DNA from: CAIXQW01 sp046049675 | GTDB lineage: Bacteria; Bacteroidota; Bacteroidia; Chitinophagales; Chitinophagaceae | Length of the DNA stretch: 61,109 nt | Reading direction: 5' to 3' | NCBI GenBank assembly: GCA_046049675.1 | Contig: JBJORA010000093.1 | Location: forward strand, 1 to 61,109 | In this document: positions 43,513 to 54,600 of the stretch, one piece after another | How positions within the stretch are numbered: the stretch's first letter is position 1 | Layout of the letters: each line of letters starts with the position of its first letter | Made by a program: the position numbers and the translations under genes | The notes under the pieces: model-generated | Told to the model about the DNA's origin: nothing | The model's input: the letters and a program-made list of their open reading frames with translations, nothing else | The model's database searches: none

Positions 43513-44358
43513 CTACACTTTGTCTATAATTAATGCTAGATACACTAGCGGCAAATAAATGAATGAGGCAAACATCAACTGCCTTGCGTGGGCATCGTCG
43601 TTATACCTATAAAAATTGATGGCGCGATACAAAAAGTATGCTCCAGCAACACTAATAATACTTACTGCAATCCAACCACCAATATGCGTCAACACAGGCA
43701 AAATGCTAAGCGTTAAAATCGCAACGCAATACTGTACGCACTGCATACTTGTAAAGCGATTGTCTTTGCTATTTGTTGGCATCATTTTAAGGCCAGCAGC
43801 TTTGTAATCGTCGTGAGCCAACCAAGCAATTGCCCAGAAGTGTGGAAACTGCCACATAAACTGTAAGCCAAACAAACACCATCCGCCAAGCGACACAGTG
43901 CCAGTTGCAGCTGCCCAACCAATTAAGGCTGGTAATGCACCAGGAATTGCACCCACAAAAACGTTTATATTACTAATGCGCTTGAGCGGTGTATAAGCCA
44001 ATACATACAGTACGAAAGAAAACAAACTAATAAACGCAGCTAACAAGTTAAAGCGTATCCACAAAATAAGAATGCCAGAAACTAAAGCTATTGCTGCAAA
44101 GGTCATTGCTTCTTTTACATCCATACGACCAGTAGGCAATGGACGAGTGCTTGTGCGCTTCATCAACTTATCGCTGTGCTGCTCCATTATCTCGTTGCAA
44201 GCATTAGCACTAGCTGTTACCAACATGCCTCCTAAAAACAACAGCAACAGATTCACAATATCAAATCCTACATTAGGTGCAACATAGTATCCTACTAAGC
44301 TACTGAATACTACCATTAAGCTAAGATTTAACTTAACTAAAAGCTTGTAATCGCGCAA
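43513..44358 (-). CDS. ctaB: Heme O synthase (protoheme IX farnesyltransferase)
   Basis: A 281-residue UbiA-family membrane enzyme that farnesylates heme b to heme o for the oxidase. About nine helices; the Asp-rich motifs are NACNEIMEQHSDKLMKRTSTRPLPTG (NxxxDxxxD-like) and the second loop WLAHDDYKAAGLKM. The first codon is TTG at 44358: no in-frame ATG lies upstream before a stop, though the conserved-looking residues run upstream of it (SAFVQK then the TTG), so the real start may be a few codons earlier. It lies between coxA and the subunit III genes, as expected. Confidence 0.9.
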   Translation of the reverse strand: MRDYKLLVKLNLSLMVVFSSLVGYYVAPNVGFDIVNLLLLFLGGMLVTASANACNEIMEQHSDKLMKRTSTRPLPTGRMDVKEAMTFAAIALVSGILILWIRFNLLAAFISLFSFVLYVLAYTPLKRISNINVFVGAIPGALPALIGWAAATGTVSLGGWCLFGLQFMWQFPHFWAIAWLAHDDYKAAGLKMMPTNSKDNRFTSMQCVQYCVAILTLSILPVLTHIGGWIAVSIISVAGAYFLYRAINFYRYNDDAHARQLMFASFIYLPLVYLALIIDKV

Positions 44359-44437
44359 CTTTTGTACGAACGCTGACGGTGATGATATGTGAGTGAGTTG
44401 TTCTATGATTGGTTGTTGATTATAAAATGCTCAATTA

Positions 44438-46294
44438 TTAATGCGCTTCTTCGCCTTCCTTCAATGGTACGGTTTGCATAATATAATCGTTGCCGTTACC
44501 ATCTTCGCGATAGTCGTAAGCCCAACGATGTACTTCTGGAATTGCACCAGGCCAATTGCCGTGTAAACCTTCAATTGGTGTTGTCCACTCTAGTGTAGTT
44601 GCTTGCCAAGGATTTGGGTCAGTCAACTTACGACCACGCCAGATACTTACAAAGAAGTTGAAGATAAACAACAACTGTGCAAAGAATACGATGATAGAAG
44701 CATAGCTGATAAACACATTTAAGTCGCCAAATTGCTTAAACGTTTCCCATGATTGGAAATCGTAGTAACGACGTGGCATACCCGCAACACCTTCGTAGTG
44801 CATTGGCCAGAAAATAGCATACGCACCAAAGAATGTAATAAAGAAGTGGATATAACCCAATGTGTTGTTCATAAAGCGACCAAACATCTTAGGGAACCAA
44901 TGGTAAACACCAGCAAACATGCCAAAGAATGCACTAATGCCCATTACAATATGGAAGTGTGCAATTACAAAGTATGTATCGTGCAAGTGAATATCTAAGG
45001 CGCTATTACCTAAGAAGATACCTGTAAGACCACCGCTGATAAATAAGCTTACAAAACCTAGTGCAAAACACATTGGTACAGTAAATCTAATATTACCCTT
45101 CCACATTGTGGTAAGCCAGTTAAATACTTTTACCGCACTTGGAATTGCAATCAACAATGTAAGCAATACGAAGATACCGCCTAAGAAAGGACTCATACCG
45201 GTTACAAACATGTGGTGCGCCCATACGATAAACGCAAGTAGTGTAATACCCAAAATTGAAATTACCATCGCTCTGTAACCAAAGATCGGCTTACGGCTAT
45301 TCGTACTTAAAATTTCAGAAGCCATACCCATTGCAGGTAACATAATGATGTATACCTCTGGGTGACCTAAGAACCAGAATAAGTGTTGGTATAAAATTGG
45401 GCTACCACCAATATGCGGCAATGCCTTACCATTAATAAATATTTCGCTGAGGTAGAAGCTTGTGCCAAAACCACGATCAAAAATTAATAATACCAAACCG
45501 CTCAACAATACAGGGAAACTCAATACGCCTAGTACAGCAGTAAACAAGAATGCCCAAATTGTCAAAGGCAAACGCGTCATGCTCATGCCCTTAGTGCGCA
45601 TGTTTAATACTGTAGCGATATAGTTAAGACCGCCTAGCAAACTACTTACAACAAATAGCGCCATACTAGCAAGCCACAAATCCATACCAAGTCCACTACC
45701 AGAGCTTGCTTCTTTTAAGGCACTCAGCGGAGGATAGGTTGTCCAACCGCCACTTGCAGGACCAGTTTGTACAAATAAGGAAACAAACATTAAAGCACCA
45801 CTAAGGAAGAAGAACCAATAGCTAAGCATGTTCATGAAAGGGCTAGCCATATCACGCGCACCTACCTGAAGAGGAATGAGTAGATTACTGAATGTTCCAC
45901 TAAGGCCAGCTGTAAGTACAAAGAATACTAGTACAGTACCGTGGATAGTGATTAATGCATAATAGAATTCGGCATCCATCTTGCCACCTTTAGCCCAATG
46001 GCCAAGGAAGGTTTCAAGGATTGCAAACTTTTCGTTTGGAAAGCCTAATTGTAAACGGAAAAATACGCTGAATAGACCGCCAATAACAGCCCATATCATA
46101 CCAGTAATCAAAAACTGACGACTGATAATTTTGTGATCTTGGCTAAACACATACTTCGTAAAGAAGTGCTGCTTGTGGTCGTGATCATGGTCATGTGCAT
46201 GGTGATCTCCGTGGTCGTGGTGATCATGATGACCGTGATGCACTTCGCTACCATGCTGTACTAACTCCTCGTGTGCTTGTTGTTCGTTGCCCAT
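44438..46294 (-). CDS. ctaD: Cytochrome c oxidase subunit I
   Basis: A 618-residue heme-copper oxidase subunit. A His/Asp-rich N-terminus (VHHGHHDHHDHGDHHAHDHD, residues 17-36) is followed by about twelve helices: LQVGARDMASPFMN, the Tyr-His crosslink region FWFLGHPEVYIIMLPA, HHMF, HIGGSPILYQHLFWF, and heme ligands in LHDTYFVIAHFHIVM. A-type (E278-containing) catalytic site. It is the proton-pumping terminal oxidase core. The His-rich extension is unusual and may bind copper or other metal. Confidence 0.95.
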   Translation of the reverse strand: MGNEQQAHEELVQHGSEVHHGHHDHHDHGDHHAHDHDHDHKQHFFTKYVFSQDHKIISRQFLITGMIWAVIGGLFSVFFRLQLGFPNEKFAILETFLGHWAKGGKMDAEFYYALITIHGTVLVFFVLTAGLSGTFSNLLIPLQVGARDMASPFMNMLSYWFFFLSGALMFVSLFVQTGPASGGWTTYPPLSALKEASSGSGLGMDLWLASMALFVVSSLLGGLNYIATVLNMRTKGMSMTRLPLTIWAFLFTAVLGVLSFPVLLSGLVLLIFDRGFGTSFYLSEIFINGKALPHIGGSPILYQHLFWFLGHPEVYIIMLPAMGMASEILSTNSRKPIFGYRAMVISILGITLLAFIVWAHHMFVTGMSPFLGGIFVLLTLLIAIPSAVKVFNWLTTMWKGNIRFTVPMCFALGFVSLFISGGLTGIFLGNSALDIHLHDTYFVIAHFHIVMGISAFFGMFAGVYHWFPKMFGRFMNNTLGYIHFFITFFGAYAIFWPMHYEGVAGMPRRYYDFQSWETFKQFGDLNVFISYASIIVFFAQLLFIFNFFVSIWRGRKLTDPNPWQATTLEWTTPIEGLHGNWPGAIPEVHRWAYDYREDGNGNDYIMQTVPLKEGEEAH

Positions 46295-46347
46295 TTCTAA
46301 ATAAACTAATTAGTTGATTTTGGAATATACCGATTTTATATTTCTTG

Positions 46348-47409
46348 TTATTTTTTGATATTCATTGCCATCTTCTTCGCACTATCTGCAGGAGCCTTGT
46401 CAGCACCTTCTGCAGGCGCAGCCTCAGCAGGTTTTGCACCTGGTGCATTTTGCGAATAATAACTTTTTTGACCAGCAGCCCAAGTGGCATAGTCTGCAGT
46501 ATCATGCACAATTACAGTGCCTTTCATACTATAGTGACCACGTCCGCACATTTGATCGCAACTGATTTCGTAAACAAAGTTTGGATTATTGGTTTTCACT
46601 TTCATTTCTTCTGTGGAAATAATTGGTGTAAACCACATACGTGTCATTACACCAGGCACAGCATCCATCTTCATGCGGAAGTGCGGCAAACCAACGTCGT
46701 GAATTACATCGCGGCTACCAATTACTAATTCTACTGGTGTACCTTTTACAAGGTGTAGCTCGTTAGCAATAATATCATCATGTGTAGCAGGATCGTTCCA
46801 GTCCAAACCAAGTACATTGTTTGCATCGCTAGTAAGGCGATAGTCGCGCTTACCAAGTTTGCCATCTGGGCCTGGGTAACGCATAATCCAGTTAAACTGC
46901 TTACCTATCACCTCAACTGTTTGGTGCTTTGCAGGTGCATCGCCTGTCATTACAAACCAGTTTTTCAAACCAATTGCTACAAGTATAGCCATGGCTACTG
47001 CAGGTACACTCGTCCAAATAATTTCTAATTTATTGCTGTGTGCAAAGAAGAATGCACTGCGATTGTCGCTTGCACGATATTTGAAACCAAAATAAAATAA
47101 TGCAAACTGTGTAATTACAAACACGATGCCTGTAATAATTAATGTCCACTTAAACATGAATTCGTACTCGATACCATGATCGCTCGCGCTTTCTGGCAAC
47201 ATCTGTGGCATCATGCTTACATGCACGTACCAGAAGAAAAACATGAGTAAAGGAAACGTCAACAAAAAGGTCCAAGCCATCCACGTATTGCGTGTCTTGT
47301 TGGTACGCTCTTCTTCTTTGAGTATAGCACTCAATTCGCTTGCCTGACCCACTTGGTATAATACTATAAATATTAGTATCACCATTGCTGTAATCAATAT
47401 GCCTGTCAT
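46348..47409 (-). CDS. ctaC: Cytochrome c oxidase subunit II
   Basis: A 353-residue membrane protein with three hydrophobic helices (an extra one at residues 3-22, then TWMAWTFLLTFPLLMFFFWY and WTLIITGIVFVITQFALF) and a periplasmic CuA domain. The CuA motif is SCDQMCGRGHYSM (C, Q/D backbone, C, H, M), with the first His in GLPHFRMKMDAVPG. It has no heme-binding cytochrome c domain, so the electron donor is ActE or a separate cytochrome. It ends in an Ala/Pro/Lys tail (GAKPAEAAPAEGADKAPAD). Confidence 0.93.
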   Translation of the reverse strand: MTGILITAMVILIFIVLYQVGQASELSAILKEEERTNKTRNTWMAWTFLLTFPLLMFFFWYVHVSMMPQMLPESASDHGIEYEFMFKWTLIITGIVFVITQFALFYFGFKYRASDNRSAFFFAHSNKLEIIWTSVPAVAMAILVAIGLKNWFVMTGDAPAKHQTVEVIGKQFNWIMRYPGPDGKLGKRDYRLTSDANNVLGLDWNDPATHDDIIANELHLVKGTPVELVIGSRDVIHDVGLPHFRMKMDAVPGVMTRMWFTPIISTEEMKVKTNNPNFVYEISCDQMCGRGHYSMKGTVIVHDTADYATWAAGQKSYYSQNAPGAKPAEAAPAEGADKAPADSAKKMAMNIKK

Positions 47410-47459
47410 AAACGTCGCTTTTCTTTTATTTTAATTCTATAAAAATTAAGTCTTCTATT

Positions 47460-48716
47460 TTATACTACGTGGATTAATGTTTCTTTTAAGAACGGATGGT
47501 TCTGTGGTGTAAGTGGCGCTTTGCTTAATTGACGACCTACCAACTGAATGATTAGACCAACAAAGAACAATGGCACACCTAATTCAAACAAACCAAGGCT
47601 CCAGAACTTACCTGTTTTTTCTGCTACTTCTAAACGACCTTCTGTACCTGGGTGAATCATTTGATAGAAATCTATCCAGTGACCGAAGATGATGATACAT
47701 GCCACCAAGCTAACAATAAAGTAGTTACGCTTTGCTGGACGACTCATTAAGATAAGAATTGGGCTTACAAAGTTGAGAATCAAATTCAACCAGAAGAAGA
47801 TTCTGTATGGACCATGGAAACGTGGTTGGAAATACACTGTTTCTTCAGGAATATTTGCATACCATATCAACATAAACTGGCTAAACCATAAGTATGTCCA
47901 GAATACGCTAAAGGCAAACATAAACTTACCTAAGTCGTGAATATGATCGTGTGTTACAATTTCGTAGTAGCCTTTTGTTTTAAGGTAAAGTACCCACAAT
48001 AGAATCATACTCATACCACTTACAAAAGAACTTGCAAAAGTGTACCAGCTAAACATTGTAGAGAACCAGTGGCTATCAATACTCATAATCCATAACCAAG
48101 GAATAGTACTTGCTAATGTTAAGGCAAAAACCAAGGCAAAACCAGCAGCCCACTTATTTGTGCGCCAGTGCTGACGAGCAACACCTGTTGGCATGCCATC
48201 TTCTTCAATACTTAATGCGCGATACTTCCAACCGAAGAAACCCCATGCAATAATTGTAAGTACTGTCCATGCGCTAAAGAACGGCTTGCTCAGGAAAAAC
48301 TGCTTAGTACCGTTTAAGTTGGCACCGCTTGTAATTAACTTGTCTTTTAAGAAAAATGGATCCTTTGTATTTGTTGTTAACCACGGATAAATTTCTGTGT
48401 GGCCACCCCAAACAAGAATAAGAATTACAACGCCAGTAATTATACCAAGTACCCAAACAATGCTTGCAATACTTTCTGGTACACGACGAAATGCCACTGT
48501 CCAACCTGCTTGTGCAAGCGTAGTAGCTGTTAAAATAAAAATACTAGCTACGCAAATAAGCAAAGCAAAAATGCTGTTGTGCAAAATACTAGCCCAAAAA
48601 CGCGGGCTATTTGCGCCATATGCAACCAAACCACCAACGATAGCAATCAATCCGACAGCCAATAGTGCTAGGCTAACTGTCTTTTGGCGAGATGGCATTA
48701 CAAAATATTCCTTCAT
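47460..48716 (-). CDS. actF: Alternative complex III subunit ActF (membrane subunit)
   Basis: A 418-residue membrane protein with about ten helices, paralogous to ActC/NrfD. Features: VAYGANSPRFWASILHNSIFALL, WGHTEIYPWLTTNTKDPFF, WRTNKWAAGFALVFALTLAS and RFHGPYRIFFWLNLILNF. It is part of the quinol:cytochrome c oxidoreductase that replaces the bc1 complex in Bacteroidota. It lies between actE and coxB in the standard order. Confidence 0.9.
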   Translation of the reverse strand: MKEYFVMPSRQKTVSLALLAVGLIAIVGGLVAYGANSPRFWASILHNSIFALLICVASIFILTATTLAQAGWTVAFRRVPESIASIVWVLGIITGVVILILVWGGHTEIYPWLTTNTKDPFFLKDKLITSGANLNGTKQFFLSKPFFSAWTVLTIIAWGFFGWKYRALSIEEDGMPTGVARQHWRTNKWAAGFALVFALTLASTIPWLWIMSIDSHWFSTMFSWYTFASSFVSGMSMILLWVLYLKTKGYYEIVTHDHIHDLGKFMFAFSVFWTYLWFSQFMLIWYANIPEETVYFQPRFHGPYRIFFWLNLILNFVSPILILMSRPAKRNYFIVSLVACIIIFGHWIDFYQMIHPGTEGRLEVAEKTGKFWSLGLFELGVPLFFVGLIIQLVGRQLSKAPLTPQNHPFLKETLIHVV

Positions 48717-48765
48717 TATTTCTTGATTTGTAGATTAATAATTTTAGTCTAGCTTGTTTTTTTAA

Positions 48766-49512
48766 TTAGTTCTTTTTAGGTGCTTCTTTCGTTGTAGCAG
48801 CTGCAGTTTCAGCTGGTTTAGCCATTGGTGCTGCTGCAGGCATATCTTTTGTTGCTGCTGCTGCGCCTTCTTTTGCAGGTGCTGCTGCTTTCATTGTGTC
48901 GCCAGCAGGTGTTGCAGTAGCGCCCTTAATTTTGAAGCTGCTTGTTAAAGCCGCACCACCATTTTCGCTTTGAATCTTTTTAATATAACTCAATACCATC
49001 CAACGCTGCTTAGCATCTAATTGGCTTGCATAGCTACCCATCAAATTCTTACCATACATAATAGCGTGGTACATTTGACCAACAGACATGTTTAAGTATT
49101 GTGGATCTTTGAAGTTAGCTGGCTTTGCAGGATACTTACCCTCGCCACCATTATACAAAGGACCATTACCATCAAGTGCATTGCCATGGCACACACCGCA
49201 ATGTATTTGATACAAGCGACCACCTTCAGTAACATCATCCATGCTAAATTCTAAACTGCATGTATTTGCTTTTGCAGCAAGTGTATCGAACTCACCAATA
49301 TGATCGGGCATCATAGCACCACGTGCTATTGTACCTTCAACTGGTTTTTGAGCAGTAATACCATTTGCAAAAAATGTGTCAGTGCTATAATACTCGTAGG
49401 CACGGCTATAAGCCATATCTGGCATATAAGCACGGCCAGTTTCGCTACCACAACTTGCAAGTAAGCTGCTTAACGCCACTATACTTACTACTATGTATTG
49501 TTTTGTTGTCAT
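48766..49512 (-). CDS. actE: Alternative complex III subunit ActE (monoheme cytochrome c lipoprotein)
   Basis: A 248-residue lipoprotein with lipobox LLASC (Cys21), a mono-heme motif CGVCH (105-109), distal Met in KNLMGSYASQL, and YMPDMAYSRAYEYY in the N-terminal part, diagnostic of the ActE family. It docks on the periplasmic side and passes electrons onward. The last 50 residues are a low-complexity Ala/Pro/Lys/Thr tail (AKPAETAAATTKEAPKK). Confidence 0.92.
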   Translation of the reverse strand: MTTKQYIVVSIVALSSLLASCGSETGRAYMPDMAYSRAYEYYSTDTFFANGITAQKPVEGTIARGAMMPDHIGEFDTLAAKANTCSLEFSMDDVTEGGRLYQIHCGVCHGNALDGNGPLYNGGEGKYPAKPANFKDPQYLNMSVGQMYHAIMYGKNLMGSYASQLDAKQRWMVLSYIKKIQSENGGAALTSSFKIKGATATPAGDTMKAAAPAKEGAAAATKDMPAAAPMAKPAETAAATTKEAPKKN

Positions 49513-49557
49513 TATACGATTTGTGTGTATCTAAAATGAATTGTGTTTGTTTTTGTT

Positions 49558-50148
49558 TTATACAAGCTCCGCTTGTTCAGTTCTAATTTCGTAATCTTCT
49601 TTACGATCCCAACGGCCGTACCACCAGTCTTCTTCTGCAACCTGTACATTTGTTTCAACAGGACTTGTTGTTTTTAAGAAGCCCTCTACATCTTTGGCAT
49701 TGTTATCGTCTACTTCAATTGTAAGCACAAATAAATCGTCGCTTTGACGCGGGTGAAACACGTGCTTCTTTACACCAGGCATTACCTGATTAAGATAGCA
49801 CCACGTTAGTACCATACCTACAGCTGCACATAATACAGTAAGCTCAAATATAATTGGTATCCAAGCTGGCAACGCAAATGCTGGCTTACCACCAAAGTTT
49901 TGTGGCCAATCGTGTGTAAGAATCCAACTGATACCACCTAGCGCAATACTTGTACCAGTAATACCAAAGCAAAAACCTGCAATGTGTAGGTCTGTTTCTT
50001 TTTGACCCAATGCGTGGTCTAAACCATGCACCGGAAAAGGTGTGTACACATCGTTGATGCGATAGCCACTTCCTCTAAGCTTTTTAATTGCTGGGAAAAG
50101 TGTATCCTCTGTATCGTAGCAAGCAACTGCAAATTTCTTTATCGCCAT
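49558..50148 (-). CDS. actD: Alternative complex III subunit ActD (DUF3341)
   Basis: A 196-residue membrane protein: an N-terminal ferredoxin-like soluble part (FAVACYDTEDTLFPAIKKLR, PFPVHGLDHALG) followed by two helices (FCFGITGTSIALGGISWIL and IIFELTVLCAAVGMVLTWCYL) and PRQSDDLFVLTIEVDD. This is the DUF3341 layout. Position between actC and actE is as expected. Confidence 0.9.
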   Translation of the reverse strand: MAIKKFAVACYDTEDTLFPAIKKLRGSGYRINDVYTPFPVHGLDHALGQKETDLHIAGFCFGITGTSIALGGISWILTHDWPQNFGGKPAFALPAWIPIIFELTVLCAAVGMVLTWCYLNQVMPGVKKHVFHPRQSDDLFVLTIEVDDNNAKDVEGFLKTTSPVETNVQVAEEDWWYGRWDRKEDYEIRTEQAELV

Positions 50149-50200
50149 GTTTCTTGTTTTATTTAGATGCTATTTATATTATTATTAGTGCTAGGTTTAA

Positions 50201-51631
50201 TTAGTGGTGATGCGCGTATTCGTGAAGGAATTCTTCTGTACTCTTTTGCTCAATGGCTTTCATATCGCGCTTGTAACGCTCGCCACTTGTCTTCAATACA
50301 AACTTAATTTCTGCAATTGCAATTACTGGGAAGTACTTCGCAAATAAGAAGTAGCATGTAAAGAACAAACCGAATGTACCAAGGTAGAAACCAACTTCTG
50401 GCCAACTTGGTGTATAGTAGCTCCAAGCACTTGGCAAGTAATCGCGGTGAACCGCCATGATGATTACAAAACGCTCAAACCACATACCGATGTTTACAAC
50501 GATACTCATAATGAACGTAAACATAATATTACGACGAAGGCTCTTGAACCAGAACAACTGCGGACTAACCACGTTGCAGGTCATCATTGCCCAATAAGCC
50601 CACCAATAAGGCCCAAGTACACGTAAACGGAATGCTTCTGCCTCCCATAATACACCACTGTAGAATGCGATAAATAACTCTGTTAAGTATGCCACACCTA
50701 CGATGCTACCAGTTAATAGAATTACTTTGTTCATCGCTTCGATATGACCCATTGTAATATACTCTTCTAGCTTAAACACCTTACGTGTAATTAATAATAG
50801 CGTTTGCACCATGGCGAAACCACTAAATACCGCACCTGCAACGAAGTATGGTGGGAAGATGGTGGTATGCCAACCCGGTACAATAGATGTAGCGAAGTCA
50901 AAACTTACAATTGTGTGTACTGATAATACAAGTGGTGTACTTAAACCTGCAAGTACTAAACTTAAAGCCTCGTGACGCTGCCAGTTTTTAGCAGTACCTG
51001 TCCAGCCGAAAGATGCAAGACCATATAAGAACTTACGCAACTTTGTTTTAGCACGATCGCGTACTGTTGCAAAGTCTGGCACCAAACCACTATACCAGAA
51101 TAATAATGATACAGTGAAGTAAGTAGAAATCGCAAATACGTCCCAAAGTAGCGGAGAGTTTGGATTAGGCCATAATGGACCACGCGTATTAGGATAAGGC
51201 AATGTAAAGAATGCCAACCATACACGACCCATGTGCCAAATAGGAAACTGACCCGCACACATTACCGCAAAAATTGTCATGGCTTCTGCAGCACGGTTTA
51301 CACCAGTACGCCAGCCCTGACGGAATAAAAGCAAGATGGCAGAAATTAGCGTACCGGCGTGACCGATACCAACCCACCATACGAAGTTGGTAATATCCCA
51401 ACCCCAACCAATGGTACGGTTTAGGTTCCATACACCCGTACCCCAGTACACTTCCCAACCTACGCTAAAGGCACCAAAAGCTAAAAGGGCAACACTGAGG
51501 TAAAAACCAATGTACCATTCTTTACTTGGCGCTTTTTCAATAGGGGCGCAAATATCCTCGGTGACCTGGTGATAATCTTTTTCGCCATCTACCAAGGCTT
51601 CGCGTACCGTTGATTCGTATTTCAAATGCAT
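50201..51631 (-). CDS. actC: Alternative complex III subunit ActC (NrfD-type, quinol-binding)
   Basis: A 476-residue polytopic protein with about ten helices. Landmarks: GWGWDITNFVWWVGIGHAGT, ILLLFRQGWRTGVNRAAEAM, WHMGRVWLAFFTLPYPN, RGPLWPNPNSPLLWDVFAIS, SFDFATSIVPGWHTTIFPPYF and VGFYLGTFGLFFTCYFLF. It contains the likely menaquinol site. Ends with a His-rich EYAHHH. Confidence 0.93.
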   Translation of the reverse strand: MHLKYESTVREALVDGEKDYHQVTEDICAPIEKAPSKEWYIGFYLSVALLAFGAFSVGWEVYWGTGVWNLNRTIGWGWDITNFVWWVGIGHAGTLISAILLLFRQGWRTGVNRAAEAMTIFAVMCAGQFPIWHMGRVWLAFFTLPYPNTRGPLWPNPNSPLLWDVFAISTYFTVSLLFWYSGLVPDFATVRDRAKTKLRKFLYGLASFGWTGTAKNWQRHEALSLVLAGLSTPLVLSVHTIVSFDFATSIVPGWHTTIFPPYFVAGAVFSGFAMVQTLLLITRKVFKLEEYITMGHIEAMNKVILLTGSIVGVAYLTELFIAFYSGVLWEAEAFRLRVLGPYWWAYWAMMTCNVVSPQLFWFKSLRRNIMFTFIMSIVVNIGMWFERFVIIMAVHRDYLPSAWSYYTPSWPEVGFYLGTFGLFFTCYFLFAKYFPVIAIAEIKFVLKTSGERYKRDMKAIEQKSTEEFLHEYAHHH

Positions 51632-51690
51632 ATGCTTAAAAAGTTTTTGCGTTTAGAATTTTATCTTAATTAAATATTGTTTCGTTTGTA

Positions 51691-54600
51691 TTAGTGTGTG
51701 TGTGCTGTAGAATCGTGATTAGCTGCATGCTCTGCTGGCTTCGCTGCTGCTTCCGCAGGTTTAGCAGCACCATTGCCACTGTGACCACCTTCGCCAGTGC
51801 CTGCACCGTTGGCATGACCATTTTCGCCATGTGCCGCATGTGCCTCGCCACCATGTGCTGCATGTGCACCACCTGGGTGAGGAGCGCCAGCCTTAGCAGC
51901 ATTACGAACCTTGTACAAGTAGTTTACATTAGGCAATACATGTATTTCTTCTAGTGCATAGTAAACACGCTCTTTGTTTTCGTTACGCACTTTGCTGATT
52001 TCGCTTTCTGGATCATTAACATTACCAAAAGTGATTGCATTCGTAGGACAAGCCTGAGCACATGCACTTACAGCATCTTTGTCTGTAAGACCACGGTTCT
52101 CTTGCTTAGCCTTTTGCTTGCCAGCTTGTGTACGCTGTACGCAGAAGCTACATTTTTCAATTACACCACGACTACGAACTGTAACATCTGGATTAAGCAC
52201 CATACGTGTAAGATCGCTATTAATATCGTCGCGGTAACCATCTTCAAATAAGTTGTCGGCAAAACTATCTGCACCGTTCCAGTCGCGCCAGTTAAAGCGA
52301 CGTACTTTGTACGGACAGTTGTTTGCACAATAACGTGTACCAATACAACGGTTGTAAGCCATTTGGTTGAAACCTTCTGAGCTATGGTTTGTTGCATTTA
52401 CTGGACAAACGTTTTCGCAAGGCGCGTTGTCGCAGTGTTGGCACATCATTGGCATAAACACCGTTTGGATGCTATCGCTATCCTCGGCATTATTATTAGT
52501 ACTAGTATAGTAACGATCAATACGCAACCAGTGCATATCGTGTACTAGCATTACTTGGTTTTTACCAACTACGCTTACGTTGTTTTCTGCTTGACATGCA
52601 ATAGTACAAGCACCACAACCAGTACAACTATTAAGATCTATGCTTAAACCCCACTTCAAGCCCATGCTTTCGTATGCGCCATAAAGTGTACCGTTTTTGC
52701 GATATAATTTTTCTACATCGTGGTCGCCGTGTGCAGCATGTCCTTCAGCACCGTGCTCTGCAGTGTGTGCCTCAGTCTTACCATGCGCATCAGCCTTACC
52801 ATGTGCGTCTGCTTTACCATGCTCAGCACCATGACCAGCTGCTGCTTCTTTCTTTGCATCTAACTCTGCTGCTTTTGCATCAAAGTCTTCTGTGTAGTGA
52901 TGCAACTTATGCATGCGCTCTTCGTAAAAAGCCATTGGCGCAGCTGCATAATCAGCTAGTGTACGCTCTACTACTACCTCTTCGCGACCTTCGTAGCTGT
53001 GGTGTGTTTGCGTAATCGCTAATGGATAATCTTTACCAGTGCTTTCTATTTTGCAAGGGTTTGCATAATTAACAGAGCCATTTGCAAATGTGCTTAGCTT
53101 GTATGCATTTTTACCGCCTTGCTGATCGTCGCTTGTTGCAGCACGGCCCACGCCTTTGCCACGACCATAACCTACAGCTATACCAATAACGTCATCGTTA
53201 ACACCAGGTACTACTGCTACTGGTAATTCTAATGATGCGCCACCTACAGTAACTTTCATTACTTTTTTGTCACGCTGTACTTCATTAAGATCTGTAAGCT
53301 CTGCACCTAAAGTTTTAGCGTGCTTAGGGCTTATCATGATGTAGTTATCCCAAGTACACTTAGTCACCGGATCAGGCATTTCTTGTAACCATGGATTGTT
53401 GCTCCATACGCCACCATGACCGATACCAATTTTTTCGTAAACGACAACTTCTTTACCGCTCGCCTTTGGCATAGCTGCAATGGCAGATAAAGCTGCTGCA
53501 CTGCTACCACTATATCCACCGCCTGTAGCAGGTGTATCGCCAGCAAGACCCAATTGAAGTGCACTTTCGTAACCACTTTGGCCACCAAGTTTTGCCATCC
53601 AATAAGTTGTAAAGAAATCTTTGAAAGTAGCTGTTGCATCGCCCATCCAACGCATAAGGCTTTCGCCAAACTGACGTGTTTTGAATAGGTTGCCAATAGT
53701 AGGCTGTTGCAAGCTTACCATGCCGCTCATATACTCGGCATCGCCCCAGCTTTCTAACCAATGGTGTGCTGGTGCTTTTATATTACAAACTTCTGTTGTT
53801 TCGTCGTTGCGGTCGTTACAGCTAATGCTTAGTTTAAGACCTTTAATTGCTTTGCCGATAGCATCGCCTTGAGCGTGCTCGTAAACTGGGTTGCAATTGT
53901 AAACAATTACACCACCAACTTGACCGCCAGTTAATGCTTTTACAAAAGCATCCATCTCAGCATCGTTACCTTTTTTAGCATTGTTGCTAGTGGCAGTATG
54001 TACCGTGCTACCATATGCGCCAATTGCAGCATTGATAGCAAATACTACTTCTTGTGTACTCTTATCGTTGCTACCACATACCACTAAACCGTTGCCTTTC
54101 TTAAGATCTGCTGCAGCATCCGTAATTAATTTGTCTAAAGATGCTTTACCAGTGTTGGCTGCACTACCATTGATAGCGCCAAGTAAAGCTGCAGCTACCA
54201 TACCATATTGACTTGCACGACAAGTAGCACGCTCATCAGCAGCACCACCAGTTGTAGTCATGAGCGCTTCTATTTGATAGTGCTTGCTCATGGTTTTAGC
54301 TTCTTTATTTAGCTTACGACCACGGCTATATGCTTTTGCATACATCGTAGGGCTTACCCATGTACCTAAGAAATCGGCACCTATACTTACGATTGTTTTT
54401 GCAGCAGCAAAATCGTAATGAGGAATTGCGCGCTTACCAGTACTACTTGCAGCAGCATCTAATAAACCACTATAACTTACAGCATCGTATTGTACGTGCT
54501 TTACATTGCCATACTTAGCTGTAAACTTTGTAATAAGGTCGCTTAAGCTTGGACTGTTGATTGTGCTAGTCAATAAATAAATTGGTGCACCACCAACGCT

